A DNA stretch of 9,207 nt. Source: Pseudomonadota bacterium (GTDB taxonomy: Bacteria; Pseudomonadota; Alphaproteobacteria; Sphingomonadales; Sphingomonadaceae). Every line of letters begins with the position of its first letter. Position 1 is the stretch's first letter. The notes below the pieces were generated by a model that was not told where the DNA came from, did no database searches, and saw only the letters and a list, made by a program, of their open reading frames with translations. Shown here in pieces: positions 1-5,485 of the stretch. The translations under genes and the position numbers were made by a program. Where the stretch lies: NCBI GenBank assembly GCA_030271565.1, contig JARXKR010000040.1, positions 5,203-14,409 of the forward strand, in the 5' to 3' direction.

Positions 1-543
1 GGGCAGGGTGAACAGCGGCGCGTCTTCCGGGCAGAAGTCGTGGTTGAACTTCTGCGCAATGTCGCGCGCCAGCTCGAGGTGCTGCTTCTGGTCATCGCCG
101 ACCGGCACATGCGTCGCCTGATACAGCAGCACGTCGGCGGCCTGCAGCACCGGGTAAGTGAACAGCGCCACGCTGGCACCTTCGCGGTTCTTGCCGGCCT
201 TGTCCTTCCACTGGGTCATGCGATTGAGCCAGCCCATCCGTGCGCTGCCGCTCAGCAGCCATTGCAGCTCGGCGTGCTGGGGGACCTGCGCCTGGTTGAA
301 CAGCACCGACTTCGCCGGGTCGATCCCGCAGGCGAGCAGTGCAGCAACCATCTCGCGGGTATTCGCGGTGAGCTGCGACGGATCATGCGGCTGGCTGATC
401 GCGTGCAGATCGGCGAGGAAATAGAGGCTCTCACCCCCGTTCGCCTGGGCCTCGTCCTGCATCCGCACCCAGTTGCGGATTGCGCCCAGGTAATTGCCGA
501 GGTGGAGGTTGCCGGTGGGCTGGATGCCCGAAACGATCCGCAT
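1..543 (-). CDS. trpS: Tryptophan--tRNA ligase, N-terminal part (cut by left window edge)
   Basis: Class I aminoacyl-tRNA synthetase that charges tRNA-Trp with tryptophan in the cytoplasm. The minus strand reads open from ATG at 543-541 to base 1, giving 181 residues; the family is usually about 330-350 residues, so roughly the C-terminal half, including the KMSKS loop, lies outside. The protein begins MRIVSGIQPTGNLHLGNYLG, where GNLHLGN is the HIGH-type ATP-binding motif in its TrpRS form. Further family blocks are YFLADLHAIS near residue 41, NRMTQWKDK near 107 and PVGDDQKQHLELARDIA near 147, the last being part of the active-site region. The start lies 11 bp after the murJ stop, with a weak GTGAG six bases upstream, so it is probably the third gene of a secB-murJ-trpS transcript. 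Identification is secure; only the extent is incomplete. Confidence 0.96.
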   Translation of the reverse strand, partial: MRIVSGIQPTGNLHLGNYLGAIRNWVRMQDEAQANGGESLYFLADLHAISQPHDPSQLTANTREMVAALLACGIDPAKSVLFNQAQVPQHAELQWLLSGSARMGWLNRMTQWKDKAGKNREGASVALFTYPVLQAADVLLYQATHVPVGDDQKQHLELARDIAQKFNHDFCPEDAPLFTLP

Positions 544-554
544 GCTGCTCACTT

Positions 555-2150
555 TCAAAATCCGGGTATTTCGTCGTCGATCGGCGGTGAACTGCGGCGC
601 CGGGCGAGCAGCGCGAGGTCCTGCTTGTCGACCGCGCCGATGCCCCAGGCGACCACCGCATAAACCGTAAAGCCGCTACCGACCAGCAGCACGATGCCCA
701 GCGCCTTTTGCGCCACGCTGCCCGAATACCACGGCAGCGTGGCTTGCAGCAGGTAATAGAGCGTTGCGGCCATCACCAACGAGGCTGCAATCTGGCGCAG
801 CACGCGGCTGAGCAGCGGCCAGTCGAACCGGAAGTGCCCGCGCCGATGGAGGTTGATGTACAGCAGCACGCAGTTGAGGCTGGCCGAGCTAGCGGTCGCA
901 GCGGCAAGGCCAACGATCCCGAACGGGCGCACCACCACCAGATTGAGGAAGATGTTGAAGCTCAGCGCTGTCGCCGCGGTCATCACCGGGGTGCGGGTGT
1001 CGCCGCGCGAGAAGTAGCCCGGCTCGAGCACCTTGACCAAAACGTAGCTGGGCAGTCCGCAGACCAGCGCGACCACGATATCGGACATGATCAGTCCGTC
1101 CTCGGGCTTAAACTTGCCGCCCACGAAAAACGCCTGGACAAAAGCCGGAGCGCAGATCGCCAGCGCAAACGCCGCCGGGATGGTCAGCAGCGTGGCGAGC
1201 TCGATCGCGCGGCCTTGCAGTTTGGCCGCGCCCTGCTGGTCGCCGCCCGCAATATGTCGCGCGAGGCTGGGCAGGATCGCTGTGCCGAGCGCAATCCCGA
1301 CGATCCCGAGCGGCATCTGGTTGAGCCGGTCGCCCATCTTGAGCAAGGTCAGCGAACCTTGCGGCAAACTGGTTGCAAAGAACGTGTCGACCAATTGGCT
1401 GATCTGGTAGATTCCTGCACCGAAGGTCGCCGGGAAGATCCGCCACAGCAGCACTTTGGTATCGGGGGTCATCTTGGGCCAGTGGAGCCGCAAGTGGATC
1501 CCCGCGCGCCGCGCCGACCACCACAGGTAAATAAGCTGCAGCACCCCCGCCAGCGGCAGCGCCCAGCTTTGCGAGAACGCCTTGAGCACGTCGGAATAAT
1601 CGAACCACCAGCCCCACAGCAACCCGCCGATCAGCGCTAGGTTGAACAGCACCGGGGCGAAGGCACCGGGCCCGAACCGGGTGCGCGCGTTGAGCATGCC
1701 GGAAAGCAGCGCGACCACGCTGACCAGCGCGAGGTAGGGGAAGGTGATCCGGCTCAGCGTAACCGACAGCTCGAACTTGCCCGGAATGTGCTGGTATTCG
1801 CGCGCAAGCAGCCAGACGATCCCTTCCATCCCGGCGATGCACAGCAGCGAAAAGCCGAACAGCACCCAGACGAACACCGACAGCACATCGTTGGCAAAGT
1901 GTGCCGCTTCCGCCTCGCCCTCGCCCTCAGCGTGCAGTTTGCGGGTGTACATCGGCACGAAGGCGACGCTGAACGCGCCTTCGGCAAACAGCCGGCGGAA
2001 GGTGTTGGGCAGCGTAAAGGCCAGCTGGAACGCGTCGGCCGCCAGACCCGCGCCGAACAGCCGGGCAAACAGCATGTCGCGCGCGAATCCGAACACGCGG
2101 CTGACCGCAGTGAGGCCGCCGATCGTCCCGACATTCTTGATCAGGCTCAT
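555..2150 (-). CDS. murJ: Lipid II flippase MurJ (MVF/MviN family)
   Basis: Polytopic inner-membrane protein of the MOP/MVF exporter family that flips the peptidoglycan precursor lipid II from the cytoplasmic to the periplasmic face. The 531-residue length is normal for the family (about 510-530) and the protein is rich in hydrophobic segments throughout, consistent with 14 helices. Charged residues shown to be important in the E. coli protein have counterparts here: R18, R24 and D25 in the opening segment VSRVFGFARD, D39, R52/R53 with E57 in FRRLFAEGAF, and R275 in MGDRLNQMPLG. The ATG at 2150-2148 is supported by a strong GGGGGAGG Shine-Dalgarno sequence. It lies 37 bp downstream of secB and 11 bp upstream of trpS on the same strand, suggesting co-transcription. 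The C-terminal tail (about residues 508-531) is charged and probably cytoplasmic. No frameshift or missing key residue was seen. Confidence 0.96.
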   Translation of the reverse strand: MSLIKNVGTIGGLTAVSRVFGFARDMLFARLFGAGLAADAFQLAFTLPNTFRRLFAEGAFSVAFVPMYTRKLHAEGEGEAEAAHFANDVLSVFVWVLFGFSLLCIAGMEGIVWLLAREYQHIPGKFELSVTLSRITFPYLALVSVVALLSGMLNARTRFGPGAFAPVLFNLALIGGLLWGWWFDYSDVLKAFSQSWALPLAGVLQLIYLWWSARRAGIHLRLHWPKMTPDTKVLLWRIFPATFGAGIYQISQLVDTFFATSLPQGSLTLLKMGDRLNQMPLGIVGIALGTAILPSLARHIAGGDQQGAAKLQGRAIELATLLTIPAAFALAICAPAFVQAFFVGGKFKPEDGLIMSDIVVALVCGLPSYVLVKVLEPGYFSRGDTRTPVMTAATALSFNIFLNLVVVRPFGIVGLAAATASSASLNCVLLYINLHRRGHFRFDWPLLSRVLRQIAASLVMAATLYYLLQATLPWYSGSVAQKALGIVLLVGSGFTVYAVVAWGIGAVDKQDLALLARRRSSPPIDDEIPGF

Positions 2151-2158
2151 CCGCGCGC

Positions 2159-2166
2159 CTCCCCCG
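2159..2166 (-). promoter_or_regulatory. Shine-Dalgarno sequence of murJ
   Basis: The minus strand reads GGGGGAGG here, a near-ideal anti-16S match, with 8 bases between it and the ATG of murJ. It is the strongest ribosome binding site in the secB-murJ-trpS operon and fixes the murJ start. Confidence 0.8.
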
Positions 2167-2187
2167 GGCTATGACGTGCTGGCGGGC

Positions 2188-2712
2188 TCAGGCAGTGCCG
2201 ACCGGTGCTCCGACGCCGCCGTCTTCGCCTTGCTGCGCCGAAAGCTGAGCAAGGTAAATGCCGTTGAAATCGATCGGTTCGAGCAGCAGCGGCGGGAAGC
2301 CCGCGTCGCGCACCGCGTCCGAGATCACCCGGCGGGCGAACGGGAACAGCAGCCGCGGCGCTTCGGCGTAAGTGAAGGCATGCTTCTGCGCATCTTCGAG
2401 ATTGCGCATGCCCACGAGCCCGCCGTAGGACAGTTCGACCAGGAACGAGGTCCCGGCCTCGGCCTTGGAAGTAATCGAAATCTTGAGTTCGATCTCGCTC
2501 ACTTCATCGGTGATGTCGCGTGCGCCGATGTTGAACTGAACGTCGATCACCGGGGTGTCGGTCCACTGGAACGATTCGGGGGCATTGGGATTCTCGACCG
2601 AGAGATCCTTGATATATTGCGAGATAATCCCCGCTGAAGGCAGCGTGTCTTCGCCATTGGGCTGCGGCGCGCCGAGATTGAGATCGGTGATGATGTTGCC
2701 TTCGTCGGACAT
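2188..2712 (-). CDS. secB: Protein-export chaperone SecB
   Basis: Homotetrameric cytoplasmic chaperone that keeps preproteins unfolded and hands them to SecA for Sec translocation. The protein has 174 residues, slightly longer than E. coli SecB (155) because of an N-terminal extension and a Gly/Ala-rich tail. The SecA-contact residues known in E. coli (D20, E24, L75, E77) align with D36 and E40 in YIKDLSVENPNAP and with L91 and E93 in SFLVEL. The C-terminal core block runs from about residue 121 to 153 and includes LLFPFARRVISDAVRDAGFP and LLLEPIDFNGIY. The start is ATG at 2712-2710; upstream there is only a weak purine stretch (CGAAAG). It is the first gene of the minus-strand operon with murJ and trpS. 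The divergent neighbour is timA. SecB clients include many outer-membrane precursors, which fits a TonB-dependent receptor being encoded nearby, though that link is only contextual. Confidence 0.97.
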   Translation of the reverse strand: MSDEGNIITDLNLGAPQPNGEDTLPSAGIISQYIKDLSVENPNAPESFQWTDTPVIDVQFNIGARDITDEVSEIELKISITSKAEAGTSFLVELSYGGLVGMRNLEDAQKHAFTYAEAPRLLFPFARRVISDAVRDAGFPPLLLEPIDFNGIYLAQLSAQQGEDGGVGAPVGTA

Positions 2713-2909
2713 GGCTGTTGCGGCTTTCGTAAGTCAAGATTGAACGTGGCCGCGCGCCTAGCATCGCGGCGCGTGAGGGTCGAGAGGTATATGCGGTGAC
2801 GATTTATGTGTAGCCGGAGCTATCCGCTGCAAAAAATTCGTTCGGCACGACCCCAAAAATTGCACCGATCCGCGCATCCACGCGTTGTTCATTTGTCATT
2901 GCTACCTAT
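2713..2909. other. Divergent secB/timA intergenic region
   Basis: About 200 bases, noticeably richer in A/T runs than the flanking genes, for example AAAAAATTCG near 2831 and CCAAAAATTG near 2862. It must hold the secB promoter. The best minus-strand pair I could find is TTGCAG near 2831-2826 with CATAAA 18 bases further on, which is too weak to annotate as a promoter. A 31-codon reading frame (minus, 2899-2804) is described in the findings. No riboswitch, tRNA or known RNA was recognised. Confidence 0.5.
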
Positions 2910-2938
2910 TTGACAGTAGACTGCACACCTGAATGCTC
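2910..2938 (+). promoter_or_regulatory. Candidate promoter of timA-mltA-smr
   Basis: A perfect -35 hexamer, TTGACA, lies at 2910-2915. A spacing of 16-17 bases puts the -10 at 2932-2938 (AATGCT/ATGCTC), only a partial match to TATAAT, though weak -10 elements are common in alphaproteobacteria. Transcription would then begin near 2945. This places the first in-frame ATG (2933) upstream of the transcript start and favours the TTG start at 2972. The -35 match is direct; the promoter call is inferred. Confidence 0.4.
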
Positions 2939-2971
2939 TTGGGGCCGTACTGCGCGGCAAGGACTGATACG

Positions 2972-3640
2972 TTGGACAAGACCGTCGAAATCGTGATTCT
3001 CGCCATGGTTGCGGCCTTTTTGGGCCTGCGGCTTTATGCGGTGCTGGGCCGCCGGGCAGAACACGAAGAGCAGCCCCGGCTTGAACCCAAACTCGATGCC
3101 CCGCGCATGGCGGCGCCTGGAGCGCCCGACCTGACCGATCGCAGCGGAGTCTCGGTGCCCCCGCGGATTCTGGTTCCGGGTGTAACCCCGGCGATCGAGC
3201 GCGCGCTCAAGGAACTGGCGCTGGCCGACAAGCGGTTCGATCTGCTGGCTTTTCTTGAAGGCGCCAAAGGTGCGTACCGGATGGTGCTCGAAGCCTTCTG
3301 GAGCGGTGACCGCGACGCGCTCGCAAAGCTGTGCGACGCCGATGTCCTTGAAACATTCAATGGCGTGATCGACTTGCGCGAAGCGGCGGGCGAAAAGCTC
3401 GACAACCGTCTCGTGCGGATCGAAGATGCCGTGGTGGTAGCCGCCTCGCTTGAAACCGGCATCGCGCGCATCGCCGTGCGCTTCACTGCCGATATCGCTG
3501 CGGTAACCCGCGACAAGGCTGGCACCGTCATTGCCGGGTCGCTAAACGACGCGATTGAATCGCGCGATGTGTGGACGTTTGCGCGCAAGACATCCGCCTC
3601 TGCCCCCGACTGGCTCCTCGACGAAACCGACGAGGGCTAA
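2972..3640 (+). CDS. timA: Tim44/TimA-family membrane-anchored protein
   Basis: Alphaproteobacterial relative of the C-terminal domain of mitochondrial Tim44, like TimA described in Caulobacter. Its precise bacterial role is not settled; a membrane-associated adaptor function is proposed for the family. From the TTG start the protein is 222 residues: one N-terminal hydrophobic segment (about residues 5-25, IVILAMVAAFLGLRLYAVLG), a charged and proline-rich linker (about 27-70), then the Tim44-like domain (about 75-218), with FDLLAFLEGAKGAYRMVLEAF near 89-109 and a C-terminal block ending in DWLLDETDEG. I prefer TTG at 2972 because AAGGA lies 8 bases upstream and the membrane segment then starts right at the N-terminus; the in-frame ATG at 2933 has no ribosome binding site and adds a non-hydrophobic leader. 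It is followed four bases later by mltA. The family assignment is firm; the start is less certain. Confidence 0.87.
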   Translation: MDKTVEIVILAMVAAFLGLRLYAVLGRRAEHEEQPRLEPKLDAPRMAAPGAPDLTDRSGVSVPPRILVPGVTPAIERALKELALADKRFDLLAFLEGAKGAYRMVLEAFWSGDRDALAKLCDADVLETFNGVIDLREAAGEKLDNRLVRIEDAVVVAASLETGIARIAVRFTADIAAVTRDKAGTVIAGSLNDAIESRDVWTFARKTSASAPDWLLDETDEG

Positions 3641-3644
3641 CTTC

Positions 3645-4841
3645 GTGACGGGGCTGCGTAAGTTGGCAGCGCTGGGGCTGATTGTGGTTCTCGCTGGCTG
3701 CGTCCGGCTGATTCCGCCAACGACCATGCCGGTTCCGGTGCCGGCCCCCACCACAACGCCGACCCCTGGAACAGCTGCATTGCTCGGTCTGAGCGCCGGG
3801 CCGAGCGTCGCTAGTCTGGGGCTTGCTGGAACAGATGCGCGCGGCGCATTGGCGGCGTTCCGCCTGAGCTGCCCCAAGCTGCTGGCGCGTACCGACAGTT
3901 CAGGGCTGACCCGGCAAGCCGACTGGCGTCCGATTTGCGATGCCGCCGCAACCTGGCCCGCTGCGCAGGCGCCGCAATTCTTTGCGGCCTGGTTCGAAAC
4001 CGCCAGATTGGGCGACGGCAAGACCTTCGTCACCGGGTATTACGAGCCTGAAATCGCCGGAGTGCGCAATCGCCAGCCCGGGTTCGACGTGCCGGTTTAC
4101 GGCCTCCCCGCCGACCTTGTTCGAGCCAAAGCCGGTGACGCCGTGGCCAACGACAACGGCACCCAGCCGCTCGGCCGCTACGATGAGAGCGGCGCGTTCG
4201 TGCCTTACTACGACCGCGCCGCGATCGACGATGGGGCGCTGGCGAACAAGAGTCTCGAGATTGGTTGGGCGGCTGACCCGGTCGAGTTGTTCTTCCTTCA
4301 AGTGCAGGGTTCGGGGCGTTTGCGCGCGCCAGACGGCAGCGTGATCCGGATCGGCTATGCCGGGCAGAACGGCTTGCCTTACACCGGGATCGGCAGCGTG
4401 ATGCGCAACGGCGGACTGATTGGCAGCGCGCCCGGGCAGTATTCCGGGTCAATGCAGGGGATCATGCAGTACATTCGCGAGCATCCTGAAGCGGGCAAGG
4501 CGCTGATGCACCAGAACCAGAGCTATGTGTTCTTCAAGCCGATCACTGGCGATGGGCCCTATGGCGCGCTCGGCGTGCCGGTGCGCGGCGGAGACAGCGC
4601 GGCGGCCGATCCGTCGTTCGTGCCGCTCGGCGCGCCGGTCTACCTTTCGCTCGACCGGACCGAGGCCAACGGGCTGTGGGTCGCGCAGGATACCGGCGGG
4701 GCGATCAAAGGGCCCAACCGGTTCGACAGTTTCTGGGGCGCAGGCGACGCGGCGCGGACCACGGCGGGGGGAATGAGCGGGCGCGGCGACGCCTGGCTGC
4801 TGCTGCCCAAGGGTACGGTCAAGCGCCTCACGACACCATGA
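3645..4841 (+). CDS. mltA: Membrane-bound lytic murein transglycosylase A (MltA), lipoprotein
   Basis: Cleaves the beta-1,4 bond between MurNAc and GlcNAc in peptidoglycan, forming 1,6-anhydroMurNAc, from the inner leaflet of the outer membrane. The GTG start at 3645 gives 398 residues, has GAGGG 8 bases upstream, and produces a clear lipoprotein signal: positive residues R5/K6, a hydrophobic core, and lipobox L16-A17-G18-C19. Position +2 after the cysteine is Val rather than Asp, compatible with Lol transport to the outer membrane. A Pro/Thr-rich tether follows (about 23-42). The MltA beta-barrel domain begins around TGYYEPEIAG (about residue 130) and includes FFLQVQGSGRL and IRIGYAGQNG. The C-terminal 3D domain contains VAQDTGGAIKGP with D349, which I assign as the family's catalytic aspartate (D308 in E. 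coli), and D361 in RFDSFWGAGD. The stop overlaps the smr start by ATGA. An in-frame ATG at 3555 inside timA would bury the signal peptide and is rejected. Confidence 0.95.
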   Translation: MTGLRKLAALGLIVVLAGCVRLIPPTTMPVPVPAPTTTPTPGTAALLGLSAGPSVASLGLAGTDARGALAAFRLSCPKLLARTDSSGLTRQADWRPICDAAATWPAAQAPQFFAAWFETARLGDGKTFVTGYYEPEIAGVRNRQPGFDVPVYGLPADLVRAKAGDAVANDNGTQPLGRYDESGAFVPYYDRAAIDDGALANKSLEIGWAADPVELFFLQVQGSGRLRAPDGSVIRIGYAGQNGLPYTGIGSVMRNGGLIGSAPGQYSGSMQGIMQYIREHPEAGKALMHQNQSYVFFKPITGDGPYGALGVPVRGGDSAAADPSFVPLGAPVYLSLDRTEANGLWVAQDTGGAIKGPNRFDSFWGAGDAARTTAGGMSGRGDAWLLLPKGTVKRLTTP

Positions 4842-5428
4842 CGCGGCGCAGCCTGAGCCGCGAGGAAGCGCGGCTGTGGGCAGCGGTGGCGGGGACGGTA
4901 AAGCCGCTCGCTGGTACTGACGATCCTCCCCCATTGGGGGAGGTGGCAGGCCGGAGGCCTGACGGTGGGGGAAAGTTCACTCCACCACCCTCGCGCCCCC
5001 TCCGACCCGCCTCCGGCGGCCCACCTCCCCCAAAGGGGGAGGATCGAGAGCGCAAGCCACGTCCACCCGCAACCATCGATGCCCACGGCCTCGATGCCTC
5101 GTGGGAACGCAAGCTCGCCAAAGCGCTGGTTCATCCCGATTTCACTCTCGACCTGCACGGCCACAGCCTCGACGCGGCGCATGCGCGGCTCGACGCGGGC
5201 CTCGCGCAGGCGGGCATGATGGGCGCTCGATTGGTGCTGGTGATCACGGGCCGCTCGCGCCCGGTCGAAGCTGCTGACCGCGGCCATTCGCGCGGCGCGA
5301 TCCGCGCCAAGGTGATCGACTGGCTGGCGCTCGGCCCGCACGGCTCGCGCATCGCCGCCGTCCGCCCGGCGCATCGCCGCCACGGCGGCGCGGGCGCGCT
5401 CTATGTGATTTTGCGCAGGCCCAAATAG
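4838..5428 (+). CDS. Smr-domain (MutS2 C-terminal-like) protein carrying an in-frame palindromic repeat
   Basis: Stand-alone Smr-domain protein of 196 residues. Smr domains bind or nick nucleic acid in characterised proteins, but the role of this short alphaproteobacterial form is not established. N-terminal residues 1-27 (MTRRSLSREEARLWAAVAGT and following) form the usual basic/acidic helical lead. Residues about 29-69 are encoded by a palindromic repeat and are rich in Pro, Gly, Arg and Lys. The family block DASWERKLAK starts near residue 86. The Smr domain runs from about 102 to 193, with LDLHG at 104-108, the loop VITGRSR at 135-141 (many homologues have TGKG or TGRG here), and the closing RHGGAGALYVILRR at 181-194. 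The start is the ATG of an ATGA overlap with mltA, implying translational coupling; no clear Shine-Dalgarno sequence is visible. Removing the 126-bp element would leave a continuous frame joining PLAGT to ERKPRPP through a Glu codon. Confidence 0.92.
   Translation: MTRRSLSREEARLWAAVAGTVKPLAGTDDPPPLGEVAGRRPDGGGKFTPPPSRPLRPASGGPPPPKGEDRERKPRPPATIDAHGLDASWERKLAKALVHPDFTLDLHGHSLDAAHARLDAGLAQAGMMGARLVLVITGRSRPVEAADRGHSRGAIRAKVIDWLALGPHGSRIAAVRPAHRRHGGAGALYVILRRPK
4921..5046. repeat. Compound palindromic repeat inside smr (copy 1)
   Basis: A 126-bp element bounded by perfect 12-bp terminal inverted repeats, CGATCCTCCCCC (4921-4932) and GGGGGAGGATCG (5035-5046). Each half contains two hairpins. On the left they are CCTCCCCC-ATT-GGGGGAGG (4925-4943) and CAGGCC-GGA-GGCCTG (4947-4961). 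On the right they are CCGCC-TCC-GGCGG (5007-5019) and CCTCCCCC-AAA-GGGGGAGG (5024-5042). The halves also pair with each other: GGGGGAGGTGG (4936-4946) with CCACCTCCCCC (5021-5031), and CGGTGGGGG (4963-4971) with CCCCCTCCG (4996-5004, one mismatch). It has no room for a transposase, so it is a non-autonomous or REP-like element. Its length is a multiple of three and smr reads through it without a stop. Confidence 0.88.
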
Positions 5429-5430
5429 AA

Positions 5431-5461
5431 ACCGCCCCCGCGCGGCTGGCACGGGGGCGGT
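5431..5461. terminator. Bidirectional rho-independent-like terminator between smr and the TonB receptor gene
   Basis: A perfect 10-bp stem, ACCGCCCCCG (5431-5440) with CGGGGGCGGT (5452-5461), and an 11-base loop. It sits between the convergent stops of smr (5428) and the receptor gene (5486). Read on the plus strand it is followed by AACTTTACTG; on the minus strand by TTCTATTTGG. The T tracts are short, so termination strength is uncertain, but position and stem are convincing for ending both transcripts. Confidence 0.75.
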
Positions 5462-5485
5462 AACTTTACTGTGGCCGGGGTTCGA

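Noticed and set aside
40..663. 207-codon plus-strand frame over trpS and the end of murJ
   Set aside because: It is antisense to two recognised genes and has no family features.
708..1640. 310-codon open frame on the plus strand opposite murJ
   Set aside because: It is antisense to a complete, motif-bearing murJ. Its composition is Arg/Gln/His-rich with no recognisable domain, as expected of a reverse-complement frame in GC-rich DNA.
2753..2773. Inverted repeat CGCGCC-N9-GGCGCG upstream of secB
   Set aside because: Six GC-only base pairs are expected by chance in DNA of this composition, and no T tract or regulator context supports it.
4921..5046. Smr insert explained as a normal low-complexity Pro-rich linker
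   Set aside because: Perfect 12-bp terminal inverted repeats, several nested hairpins and a matching intergenic copy are not expected from codon bias alone.
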